A stretch of 64,000 nt of DNA from Actinomycetota bacterium. GTDB lineage: Bacteria; Actinomycetota; Thermoleophilia; Miltoncostaeales; Miltoncostaeaceae. How positions within the stretch are numbered: position 1 is the stretch's first letter; every line of letters starts with the position of its first letter. Both the position numbers and the translations under genes were made by a program. The notes beneath the pieces were generated by a model. That model searched no databases, was not told the DNA's origin, and saw only the letters and a program-made list of their open reading frames with translations. Positions 16,303-24,405 of this stretch are shown here, piece after piece. The DNA is taken from contig JACJWX010000014.1 in NCBI GenBank assembly GCA_020636905.1, positions 1 through 64,000 on the forward strand, written 5' to 3'.

Positions 16303-17474
16303 GGATCACCGTCCTGTGCGCGGATCTCGGAGTCCGCGTGCCCGGCGACAAGGGCGCCTCGGTCCACCTGCTGTCGATCACCCGCGCGTTCATCGACGCG
16401 GGCCACGAGGTGCTCCTGGTCGGGGTGGCGGGTCGCGATCCGGCGCCACCGGACGTGCCGGCCGTCCTCTTCCCGCACCCCGGGCGGGCGACCGGCCTTC
16501 GACGCGAGATGCGGAAGCTCCACTTCAACACGTCACTGCCCATGCGCGTCGGTGAGTCCATCCGAGCGTTCCGACCCGACGTGATCTACGAGCGGCTGGC
16601 GTTGTTCGGCACGGCCGGCGCGGCGGTCGCACGTGCCCTGGACGTGCCGCACGTCCTGGAGGTCAACGCGCTGCTGGCGCGCGAGGAATCCGACTGGCGC
16701 GGCCTCCACATGGGGAAACTCGCCCGCCGCCTGGAGGAGCAGGTGCTGCGGTCGGCCACCCTTCGCGTCGCCGTCAGCGCCGAGGTCGCCGCGGACATCC
16801 GCGAGGTCGCCCCCGACCCTCCGCTCGAGGTCGTGCCGAACGGACTCGACGCCGACCGGTTCCGCTCACTCCCACCCCGCGCCGTCGCTCGTGAGGCCCA
16901 CGGCATCGATCCGGACGCGGTCGTGCTCGGATTCGTCGGAGCGCTGCGTCCGTGGCACGGAGTGGGGCATGCGATCGACGCCCTGCGCGAGCTGCCCGCC
17001 GACACCATCCTGGTGGTCGCCGGAGACGGCCCGATCCGGGCGGACCTCGAGGAACGCGCGCGAGCGCAGGGCGTCTCCGACCGCGTGCGCTTCCTCGGGC
17101 AGCTCCCGCATTCCGAGATCCCGGGCGTGCTGGCCACCTTCGACATCGCCCTCGCGCCCTATCCCGCCCTGGAACGGTTCTCGTTCTCGCCGCTGAAGGC
17201 GTACGAGTACATCGGCGCGGGACTGCCCGTGGTTGCCAGTGACGTCGGCCAGCTCCGCGAGATCGTCACCGAGGAGGCCGGGCTCCTGGTGGAGCCGTCG
17301 AACCCCACCGCGATCGCCGAGGCGTGCACCCGGATCAGACGGCAGTCCGACTCCTGGGTCGCGCGGTCGCAAGCCGCCCGGGCGCACGTCCTGGCAACGC
17401 ACGGCTGGACCGGACGTGCCAACGACATCATCGCCGCGCTCGAGGAGGTGTCTCCCCATGCAGCTGTCGCATGA
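16299..17474 (+). CDS. GT4-family glycosyltransferase, second copy
   Basis: This 391-residue GT-B enzyme has an N-terminal substrate loop LGVRVPGDKGASVHLLSITR. The middle carries HVLEVNALLAREESDW and the sugar-nucleotide domain LGFVGALRPWHGVGHAID, LVVAGDGPIRADLE and LAPYPALERFSFSPLKAYEYIGAGLPVVASD. It resembles glycosyltransferases that act in polysaccharide or glycolipid assembly. ATGA overlap links it to the preceding GT4 gene, and the next gene starts 17 bases before its stop, so expression is coupled. It differs clearly from its neighbour in sequence, so it probably performs another step rather than being a duplicate. Confidence 0.9.
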   Translation: MRITVLCADLGVRVPGDKGASVHLLSITRAFIDAGHEVLLVGVAGRDPAPPDVPAVLFPHPGRATGLRREMRKLHFNTSLPMRVGESIRAFRPDVIYERLALFGTAGAAVARALDVPHVLEVNALLAREESDWRGLHMGKLARRLEEQVLRSATLRVAVSAEVAADIREVAPDPPLEVVPNGLDADRFRSLPPRAVAREAHGIDPDAVVLGFVGALRPWHGVGHAIDALRELPADTILVVAGDGPIRADLEERARAQGVSDRVRFLGQLPHSEIPGVLATFDIALAPYPALERFSFSPLKAYEYIGAGLPVVASDVGQLREIVTEEAGLLVEPSNPTAIAEACTRIRRQSDSWVARSQAARAHVLATHGWTGRANDIIAALEEVSPHAAVA

Positions 17475-18318
17475 CCACCCGTTGTTGACGGACGAGGCGC
17501 TGGCCGAATGGAACGGCGGGGTCACCGCACTCTGTGCCGCCCTGACCGCGGGCCCCGTGCTGAGGCACGTTGCGGGTCGCCGGCTCACGATGCGTGTCGA
17601 CGGTCCCGACGGACCCCTTCTGCTGAAGGTCTTCGCCCGGCCGCGCGCACGCGGCAACGCCCGCCGTCTGGACGCGCTCGCCCGATCCGCCGCGGCGCCG
17701 TTCGTTCCCCGCGCGATCGCCACCGACGATTCCGGCCACGTCGGACTCATCGAGTGGACGCCCGGCACCCCGCTCGATTCGCTCGATGCGGACGCCGTCA
17801 TCGACGTGGCTCCCGCGATCGGCCGCGTCGTCCGCATCCTCCACGAAAGCGGCGCGGAGCTCGATCGCGACTGGACGGTCGGCGACGAGCTGCACCAGCT
17901 GCGGCGCCGGGCGGTACCCGCCACCGTCCCGCTGGTCGACGCGGTCGAGTCGGCCCCGGACATCCTTGCCCTTGGACTCGAACCCCTGGTGAGCGCGCAC
18001 CGAGACCTCCACCCGCGTCAGGTGGTCGTCGACGGCGGTCGGATCCGCCTGATCGACCTCGACGACGCCGCACAGGCGCCGGCCGGTCTCGACGTCGGCA
18101 ACTTCGTCGCACATGTGCGTCGCGATGCCGCGATCGGGCGCATGCCCCACGAGGCGGTGGAGGGCGTGATCGAAGGATTCCTCGACGGGTACGGCCATTG
18201 CGACGAGTCGGTTTCGCACTGGGAACGGCTCGCCCTGATCCGGCTCGCCGGGCTTGCTGAATCGCGCCATGAACGCGCCGACTGGGCACGGGAATTGAGG
18301 TCCCTTTGCAGCGTCTGA
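17458..18318 (+). CDS. APH/choline-kinase-like phosphotransferase
   Basis: This 286-residue protein-kinase-fold small-molecule phosphotransferase has the catalytic loop HRDLHPRQVVV at about 181-191 and the Mg-binding motif LIDLDDA following it. In canonical APH enzymes the loop reads H-G-D-L-H-P-x-N; here Gln replaces the metal-binding Asn. An excellent GAGGAGGTG ribosome-binding site at 17442-17450 supports ATG 17458, inside the end of the upstream GT4 gene. Within a glycan cluster the likely role is phosphorylation of a sugar, amino-sugar or polyol precursor, or of the glycan itself; antibiotic resistance is less likely given the context. The Asn change leaves open whether it is fully active. 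Confidence 0.82.
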   Translation: MQLSHDHPLLTDEALAEWNGGVTALCAALTAGPVLRHVAGRRLTMRVDGPDGPLLLKVFARPRARGNARRLDALARSAAAPFVPRAIATDDSGHVGLIEWTPGTPLDSLDADAVIDVAPAIGRVVRILHESGAELDRDWTVGDELHQLRRRAVPATVPLVDAVESAPDILALGLEPLVSAHRDLHPRQVVVDGGRIRLIDLDDAAQAPAGLDVGNFVAHVRRDAAIGRMPHEAVEGVIEGFLDGYGHCDESVSHWERLALIRLAGLAESRHERADWARELRSLCSV

Positions 18319-19160
18319 ACGCCGATACCGGCCTCGGCGGACACGCCGATCGACCGGTCCACCGATCGCGGGTCGACGGGAGTTCCGTCGCGGTCAAGCG
18401 CTACGTGTCCGCCGACGGAGCCAAGCTGTTCGAGGAACAGCGCCGACTCTGGGCATCCCCGTTCGGGGGCCGGCGCACCCCGCCGGGCCTCGCCCGTCCG
18501 GTCGAGTGGCGCCCCGAATCCCGCGAGCTGGTGGCGGAGTGGATTCCCGGCGGGGCGCTCGGGAGCCGCGGCGATCTCGGACTCACCGAACACCGCGTCG
18601 AGGAATCCGCGCATCTCCTCGCCGACCTGCATCGTTCCGGCGTCGAACCACGCCGGCGACGGGACGCCGTCCGGGTGGCCCGTTCGCTGCGCCGCAAGGC
18701 CGACGACCTCCGCGACGTTCCTGGCAGCGCGGGCTTCGACGTCATCGTGGCACGACTCGAGGCGGTCGCCGCGGCCACCGCCCGCCACGAGCGCCCGGTC
18801 GCGACACACGGCGACTGGTCTCCGCGAAACGTGCTGGTGAGTCCCGATGGGCTCCGGCTGATCGACCTGGACCGGCTGCAGCATGCCGGCGCGGCCCGGG
18901 ACGTCGAATACTGGGGAGCCTGGGCGTGGGCGACACTCCGCCTGAGCGGACATCCGGGGTCGTGGCAGCTCGCCGCCCGCTACCGGGAGGCGTACCTCGC
19001 GCACCGTCCAGACGCGAGGGCCGAACTCGAACGAACCGCCCCGTTCCACCGCACGGCGGCGCTGTTGCGGATCGCCCACGGATGGTCGGCACTGCGCGCG
19101 GATCCGGACACCATGGCGAGCGTGATCGCGGTGGCCGGGGTGGTCTCAGCGCTCCTCTGA
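18306..19160 (+). CDS. APH-like phosphotransferase, last gene of the glycan cluster
   Basis: This 284-residue kinase-like protein has an intact Brenner-type loop HGDWSPRNVLVSPDGLRL followed by IDLDRLQHAG. Its N-lobe has SVAVKRYVSADGAKLFEEQ with a likely ATP-contacting Lys. A TTG start at 18306 is supported by GAGG six bases upstream and overlaps the preceding gene by 13 bases. Its Asn is intact, unlike the neighbouring paralogue, so the two could be an active/less-active pair or act on different substrates. The gene ends 15 bases inside the convergent response regulator gene. Confidence 0.8.
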   Translation: MQRLNADTGLGGHADRPVHRSRVDGSSVAVKRYVSADGAKLFEEQRRLWASPFGGRRTPPGLARPVEWRPESRELVAEWIPGGALGSRGDLGLTEHRVEESAHLLADLHRSGVEPRRRRDAVRVARSLRRKADDLRDVPGSAGFDVIVARLEAVAAATARHERPVATHGDWSPRNVLVSPDGLRLIDLDRLQHAGAARDVEYWGAWAWATLRLSGHPGSWQLAARYREAYLAHRPDARAELERTAPFHRTAALLRIAHGWSALRADPDTMASVIAVAGVVSALL

Positions 19161-19790
19161 GGAAGCGCGTCCCGAGAGGTTCTCGCGGGCCCAGAGCGCG
19201 GCCTGCGTGCGGTCGGTGACGCCGATGCGCTGGAAGATGTTGGTGAGGTGCGCCTTGACCGTGCGCTCGGAGATCCCTAGCCGCAGTGCGATCACCTTGT
19301 TGGCGAGACCGTCCGCCACCAGTTTGAGCACCTCGCGTTCACGGTCGGTGAGCGCGGATTCCAGCGAAGCCGTTCGCTCGCGCGACTCAAGAAGCACGCG
19401 CGCGGCCTTGGGGTCGAGCGGCGCCCCACCGGCGGCCGTGGCCCGCAGGGCGTCGAGGATGTGCTCCGGATCGGCCTGTTTCAGCAGGTAGCCGACCGCG
19501 CCCGCGTCGAGTGCGTCGAGCACCTTGCGTTGATCGCCGAACGAGGTGAGTACGACGATCGCCACGTCGGGATGGATTTCCAGGATCTGCCTGGTGGCCT
19601 CGATGCCGTCCATGTCGGGCATCGACAGGTCCATCAGCACGATGTCCGGGCGCCGCTCCGTCACCAGCGTCACCGCCTCCGCCCCGTCGGTGGCGGTCCC
19701 GACGGTGCGAAGGTCGTCGGTCGTCTCGAGGAGCTGCTCGAGTCCATGTCGAACGATCGCGTGATCGTCGACGATGACCACGTCGATCAT
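19146..19790 (-). CDS. NarL/FixJ-type response regulator
   Basis: This 214-residue transcription factor has a receiver domain with acidic pocket D8-D9, phospho-acceptor D54 (VLMDLSMPDMDG) and the conserved Thr and Lys (VVLTSF, GYLLKQADP). Its LuxR-type DNA-binding domain is at about 145-205 (LTDREREVLKLVADGLANKV, then ISERTVKAHLTNIFQRIGV). Its start overlaps the kinase gene stop by 4 bases, marking a cognate two-component pair. Targets are unknown; the divergent fur-katG genes are an obvious first candidate. Confidence 0.96.
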   Translation of the reverse strand: MIDVVIVDDHAIVRHGLEQLLETTDDLRTVGTATDGAEAVTLVTERRPDIVLMDLSMPDMDGIEATRQILEIHPDVAIVVLTSFGDQRKVLDALDAGAVGYLLKQADPEHILDALRATAAGGAPLDPKAARVLLESRERTASLESALTDREREVLKLVADGLANKVIALRLGISERTVKAHLTNIFQRIGVTDRTQAALWARENLSGRASSEER

Positions 19791-21178
19791 TTGGGTACCT
19801 CCACGGTGACCATGGTTCCTTTGCCGGGTGCCGATTCCACCTCGAGCGTCCCTCCGGCCTCGGCGACGAGGTCTCCGAGGCCCCGCAATCCGACATGCCC
19901 CTCCGCCTGCGCGCGGTGGATCGTACGGGGGTCGAATCCGCGTCCGTCGTCCTCGACGGTCAACCGAACGCGGTCGCCGACGGAGGCCACATGAATGGAG
20001 ATGCCGCTTGCTCCGGAATGACGGAGGGTGTTGCGCACCAGTTCCTGCGCGGTCCGATAGATGAGTCCGGTCGTGTGCGGGCGCAGCTCGCCCGCGGGCA
20101 CGGTGACGTCCACGTGGGGCGTGATCCCCCTGGACGAGAGACCGGCCACCATGTCGGCAAGCGCGGAACCGAGTCCCTCCTCTTCGAGGTTCGGAGGGTA
20201 GATCTCGACGAGGAGCGACCGGAGCGCGGTGATGACGCCTCGCACGTGTTCGGCGGCGGTCTCGACGACCTTGGGATCGATGGGCGGCCCCCCGGGCGCG
20301 CCCGACCGGCGCAGCGCCGCGCTCAGGGCGAACGAAACACCCACCAGGTCCTGGACGGACCCGTCGTGGAGATCGCCGGCGATGCGGCGTCGCTCGGCAT
20401 CAGAGGACTGGATCGCATGCTGGAGCAGCAGCTCCCGTTCGTCCTGGCCTCGCCGCAGGCGTCGAGCCATGGACCAGGCCGATGGAAGCTGCAGCAACTG
20501 CAGCAACAGCAGCGCGCCGAGCACCACCGGTGCGAACGCCAGCCACAGGGAGCGCCCGGCGGCGGTGACGTCGCCGTAGCTGAAGTAGACCTCGAAGAGC
20601 AGCGGGGTCCCTGACGGTGAGCTCAGCGGGGCGTACACCTCGAGCAGCCGGTCGCCGGGGCGCTCGAAGCGGTTCTCAGGCTTGCTGAGGTCGCTGATCT
20701 CGGCGTGGGCCTCACCGCCGGCCATGACCCGCTGCGCGTCGTCGTCCAGGGTGAACCGCTCGCCGATGAGGCGTGCCTCGTCCGAATAGACGATCCTGCC
20801 GTCGGCCGCCCAGATCTTGGTGCGCACGAGTGATCCGCGAAGGACGTCCCGGCGGATGACCTCGTCGACCCGTTGCAGCGCCGCCGGGTCTCCGCGCATG
20901 AGCGCGGGCGTGACCTCGTGCTGGACGATGCCGGATGCGGTGATGTACGCGATGCGCTGAGCTTCGGAGGCGGCGCGGTCCGTGCCCACCCGGCGACTCG
21001 CGAACGCCGTCGCCGCAGCGAGGATCACGAGACCGGCGAGCCCGGTGAGGAAGAACCGCAGCATGAGTCGGCGAACCGAGACCACCGGGAGCGGGATTCC
21101 GGCGTCGGTTCGTCGTGAACGCGCCGCGGAGGCCGGCGGGCGTGCGCGGTCGTCCTCGGGAGATGCGTCGTGGGCCAT
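19787..21178 (-). CDS. Membrane sensor histidine kinase, HisKA_3 (NarX/DesK type)
   Basis: This 463-residue kinase has a first membrane helix at about 39-60 and an external sensor loop at 61-210 (contains IWAADGRIVYSDEARLIGER, like Cache/PAS-type sensors). A second helix lies at about 211-233. The dimerisation/phospho-acceptor site is AERRRIAGDLHDGSVQDL with His271, and a HATPase_c domain follows (N box AQELVRNTLRHSG, G1 VEDDGRGFD, G2 GLRGLGD). The ATG at 21178 lies just before the first helix; upstream extensions of the frame are not convincing. It phosphorylates the overlapping response regulator. The ligand is unknown. Confidence 0.94.
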   Translation of the reverse strand: MAHDASPEDDRARPPASAARSRRTDAGIPLPVVSVRRLMLRFFLTGLAGLVILAAATAFASRRVGTDRAASEAQRIAYITASGIVQHEVTPALMRGDPAALQRVDEVIRRDVLRGSLVRTKIWAADGRIVYSDEARLIGERFTLDDDAQRVMAGGEAHAEISDLSKPENRFERPGDRLLEVYAPLSSPSGTPLLFEVYFSYGDVTAAGRSLWLAFAPVVLGALLLLQLLQLPSAWSMARRLRRGQDERELLLQHAIQSSDAERRRIAGDLHDGSVQDLVGVSFALSAALRRSGAPGGPPIDPKVVETAAEHVRGVITALRSLLVEIYPPNLEEEGLGSALADMVAGLSSRGITPHVDVTVPAGELRPHTTGLIYRTAQELVRNTLRHSGASGISIHVASVGDRVRLTVEDDGRGFDPRTIHRAQAEGHVGLRGLGDLVAEAGGTLEVESAPGKGTMVTVEVPK

Positions 21179-21321
21179 CGCCGGATCCTGGCGAGTTGGT
21201 GGGACGGTTCGGAATTGCGCTTTGGTCGTAGTACCCGCCGGCGCCGGGTCTGGACGATGACCGCCGGGAGTCTGATGGAGGATATGGGTGCGCACGGTCA
21301 GCCCCGGGATCCGGTCAACAG

Positions 21322-21357
21322 ACACATCAATCTGGAGTGATTCCATTTTGTGTACGC
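21322..21357. promoter_or_regulatory. AT-rich candidate promoter/operator of fur-katG
   Basis: Between the divergent kinase and fur genes this is the only AT-rich patch. It contains ACACA (21322-21326) and TGTGT (21349-21353) as outer inverted arms and AATC/GATT inside, though the two symmetries do not share one centre. FurA-type regulators bind AT-rich sites overlapping their own promoters, so this is the probable place. The exact -10 and -35 are not clear. Confidence 0.35.
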
Positions 21358-21365
21358 TGCCGTCC

Positions 21366-21839
21366 GTGCACGAGGCACAGTCATCCGAGGAACGGCTGAG
21401 GGCGGCGGCGCTGCGGGTCACCCGGCCCCGCGTCGCGGTCCTCGACGCGGTCCGCGAACATCCGCACGCCGACACGGACTCGATCGTCCGCATCGTCCGG
21501 GGCAGCCTCGGAACGGTCTCCACACAGGCCGTCTACGACGTGCTCCGCGCGCTCAGCACCGCGGGAGTCCTGCGGCGAATCGAGCCCGCCGGATCGGTTG
21601 CACGCTACGAGGCGCGGGTGGGCGACAACCACCACCACCTCGTCTGCCGAGGTTGCGGCACCATCGTCGACATCGACTGCGCCGTCGGTGCCGCGCCGTG
21701 CCTGCTCACGGACGACGACCACGGGTACGTCATCGACGAGGCCGAGATCACCTTCTGGGGGCTCTGCCCGGCGTGTGCCCGCGGACGAGAACCGTCGATC
21801 GGCGGAGACATCACATCCACCACACAACCTGAGGAATAG
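21366..21839 (+). CDS. furA: Fur-family regulator adjacent to katG (FurA type)
   Basis: Starting from the GTG at 21366 this is a 157-residue Fur-superfamily repressor. The winged helix is at about 15-80 (LRVTRPRVAVLDAVREHPHA, STQAVYDVLRALSTAGVLRR). The dimerisation domain has the metal-site motif NHHHLVCRGCGTIVDIDC and a second CPAC pair near the C-terminus. Its location immediately before katG matches the actinobacterial furA-katG arrangement, where FurA represses catalase-peroxidase until oxidised. The frame is open to an ATG at 21288, but that stretch runs through the promoter-like patch. Confidence 0.9.
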   Translation: MHEAQSSEERLRAAALRVTRPRVAVLDAVREHPHADTDSIVRIVRGSLGTVSTQAVYDVLRALSTAGVLRRIEPAGSVARYEARVGDNHHHLVCRGCGTIVDIDCAVGAAPCLLTDDDHGYVIDEAEITFWGLCPACARGREPSIGGDITSTTQPEE

Positions 21840-21843
21840 CCAC

Positions 21844-24006
21844 GTGGAGAACAACGGAACGTGCCCGGTCGCGGGCGGAAACGGCACCACCAACCGGGAC
21901 TGGTGGCCGAACCAGCTCGACATCAACGTCCTCCACGCGAACCCCGCCGCGGGGAATCCCATGGGAGCGGACTTCGACTACGCCGGCGCGTTCGAGGCGC
22001 TGGACCTCGACGCAGTGAAGCGCGACATCACCGACGTCATGACCACGTCGCAGGACTGGTGGCCTGCGGACTATGGCCACTACGGACCGCTGTTCATCCG
22101 CATGGCCTGGCACTCGGCCGGCACGTACCGCATCCAGGACGGCCGGGGTGGCGCCGGTTCCGGCGACCAGCGCTTCGCGCCGCTCAATAGCTGGCCGGAC
22201 AACGTGAACCTCGACAAGGCACGGCGCGTGCTCTGGCCGGTCAAGAAGAAGTACGGGCGCAGCATCTCCTGGGCCGACCTGATGGTGCTCGCCGGGAACG
22301 TGGCGCTGGAATCCATGGGCTTCCGCACGTTCGGTTTCGCCGGTGGCCGCGAAGACGTGTGGCAGCCGGAGCAGATCAACTGGGGCTCCGAGACCGAATG
22401 GCTCGACGACACCCGCTACCACGGGGAACGCGAACTCGAGAATCCGCTGGCGGCGGTTCAGATGGGTCTGATCTATGTGAATCCGGAGGGGCCGAACGGC
22501 GAGCCCGACCCGCTCGCGGCGGCTCTTGACATTCGAGAGACCTTCGCGCGGATGGCGATGAACGACGAGGAGACGGTGGCGCTCATCGCCGGCGGGCACA
22601 GCTTCGGCAAGAACCACGGCGCCGGCGACGCGGCGCTGGTGGGCCCCGAGCCTGAGGCCGCGCCGATCCACCAGATGGGACTCGGATGGACGAGCGGTCA
22701 CGGGACCGGAAGGGGTGTGGACACCATCTCGAGCGGATTGGAGGGTGCCTGGACCCCCACCCCGACGACCTGGGACACGAGCTTCTTCGACACGTTGTTC
22801 GGCTACGAATGGGAACTCACCAGGAGCCCGGCCGGCGCGTACCAGTGGACGCCGACGGACCCGGCCGCGGCCGACACGGTTCCGGATGCCCACGATCCCT
22901 CGGTTCGGCATGCGCCGGTGATGCTGACCACCGATCTGTCGCTGCGGATGGATCCGGTCTACGGGCCCATCTCGCGACGGTTCCACGAGAATCCCGACGA
23001 GTTCGCCGACGCGTTCGCGCGGGCCTGGTTCAAGCTGACCCATCGCGACATGGGCCCGGTCAGCCGGTACCTCGGCCCTGAGGTCCCCGCGGAGCGGCTG
23101 ATCTGGCAGGACCCGGTGCCCGCGGTGGACCACGAAATGATCGGCGCCTCCCAGATTCAGGCGCTCAAGCGCGCCATCATCGACACGGGGCTGTCGGTCG
23201 ACGAGCTGGTGGCCGCGGCCTGGGCCTCCGCGGCGACGTACCGCGACAGCGACAAGCGCGGCGGCGCGAACGGAGCGCGGATCCGGCTGTCGCCCCAGAA
23301 GGACTGGGAGGCCAACAACCCGCCCGTCCTCGCGAAGGTGATCGCCGCGCTTGAACAGGTGCAGGGCGCCTTCAACGCCGGGGGAGCCGAGCGGGTGTCG
23401 CTCGCCGACCTGGTCGTGCTCGGCGGCTGCGCCGCGGTGGAGGCCGCCGCGGCTGCCGCGGGGGTGGTCGTCGAGGTCCCGTTCTCGCCGGGACGCACCG
23501 ACGCCACCGACGAGCAGACCGACGCGGACTCGTTCGCACCGCTCGAACCGATGGCGGACGGGTTCCGCAACTACCTGCGGCCCGGCCATCCCCGCTCCGC
23601 CGAAGAGCTGCTGATCGACCGGGCGCAGCAGCTGACGCTGACGGCACCCGACGCGACGGTGCTCGTGGGCGGGATGCGCGCCCTGGGCGCGACCTTCGAC
23701 GGCTCGTCACTCGGGGTGCTCACGGATCGTCCCGGTGTGCTGAGCAACGACTTCTTCGTCAACGTGCTCGCCCCGGACGTCGTGTGGACGCCCACCTCGA
23801 AGGCGGAGGAGACCTTCGACGGGCGTGACGCGACGGGCGCCGTCAGGTGGACCGCGAGCCGAGTGGACCTCGTGTTCGGGTCGCATTCGCAACTGCGAGC
23901 GCTGGCTGAGGTGTACGCCAGCGACGATCACCGCGAGCGGTTCGTCTCGGATTTCGTCGCCGCGTGGACCAAGGTGATGGAGCTGGATCGCTTCGACCTT
24001 CGCTGA
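21844..24006 (+). CDS. katG: Catalase-peroxidase KatG
   Basis: This 720-residue bifunctional haem enzyme decomposes hydrogen peroxide. The distal site RMAWHSAGTYR carries R86, W89 and H90. The loop Tyr of the Met-Tyr-Trp adduct is in LIYVNPEGP. The proximal ligand is His252 in AGGHSFGKNHGA. The second, degenerate peroxidase half contains DELVAAAWASAATYRDSDKR and the typical C-terminal NVLAPDVVWTPT. Length and motifs match functional KatG. The GTG at 21844 is preceded by GAGGA at a good distance and lies 4 bases after the fur-type gene, so both are one operon. A strong hairpin at 24023-24060 ends it. Confidence 0.97.
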   Translation: MENNGTCPVAGGNGTTNRDWWPNQLDINVLHANPAAGNPMGADFDYAGAFEALDLDAVKRDITDVMTTSQDWWPADYGHYGPLFIRMAWHSAGTYRIQDGRGGAGSGDQRFAPLNSWPDNVNLDKARRVLWPVKKKYGRSISWADLMVLAGNVALESMGFRTFGFAGGREDVWQPEQINWGSETEWLDDTRYHGERELENPLAAVQMGLIYVNPEGPNGEPDPLAAALDIRETFARMAMNDEETVALIAGGHSFGKNHGAGDAALVGPEPEAAPIHQMGLGWTSGHGTGRGVDTISSGLEGAWTPTPTTWDTSFFDTLFGYEWELTRSPAGAYQWTPTDPAAADTVPDAHDPSVRHAPVMLTTDLSLRMDPVYGPISRRFHENPDEFADAFARAWFKLTHRDMGPVSRYLGPEVPAERLIWQDPVPAVDHEMIGASQIQALKRAIIDTGLSVDELVAAAWASAATYRDSDKRGGANGARIRLSPQKDWEANNPPVLAKVIAALEQVQGAFNAGGAERVSLADLVVLGGCAAVEAAAAAAGVVVEVPFSPGRTDATDEQTDADSFAPLEPMADGFRNYLRPGHPRSAEELLIDRAQQLTLTAPDATVLVGGMRALGATFDGSSLGVLTDRPGVLSNDFFVNVLAPDVVWTPTSKAEETFDGRDATGAVRWTASRVDLVFGSHSQLRALAEVYASDDHRERFVSDFVAAWTKVMELDRFDLR

Positions 24007-24022
24007 GCGAAGGAGTCGGCGC

Positions 24023-24060
24023 CACCGGGTGGGGTGGGACGCGCCCCACCCCACCCGGTG
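24023..24060 (+). terminator. katG terminator hairpin
   Basis: Perfect 16-bp inverted arms lie at 24023-24038 (starting CACCGGGTGG) and 24045-24060 (ending CCACCCGGTG), with a 6-base loop, 16 bases after the katG stop. This is a very stable stem typical of high-GC terminators. Confidence 0.85.
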
Positions 24061-24405
24061 CGACCGCCACTCGCCGTCCATTCGATCGGGCGAGAGGCGC
24101 CACATCCACCAGAATCACCGGTCGAGTCGCGCGCGCCGTCAGCGGCCGCGATTCGTCGCGTGGAAGACGACCGCGGCGCCATCGGCCACGGCTGACACGC
24201 CGCCGCGGGTGGCCGCCCGAAGATGTCCCGCACTTTGCGCATTCTCACGAAATCGCAATCATATTCGACCGTCGCGTGTCGCCCTCAGGCCGCTCCCACG
24301 CGTCCGAGATCTCGATGAAATGGACGAAATGATCTGTCAAGTCCTTGGTTCAGGCGACGAGGAAGGTGCTGCCCCGCACTCACGCCGACCGAGGAGACCC
24401 GAGCG
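24061..24405. other. Intergenic region before the chemoreceptor gene
   Basis: About 345 bases without a convincing gene. Short open frames run through it, but their composition is not coding-like. The stretch 24239-24290 is AT-richer than its surroundings and is the likely place of the chemoreceptor promoter, although I cannot define hexamers. No RNA gene or long repeat was found. Confidence 0.5.
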
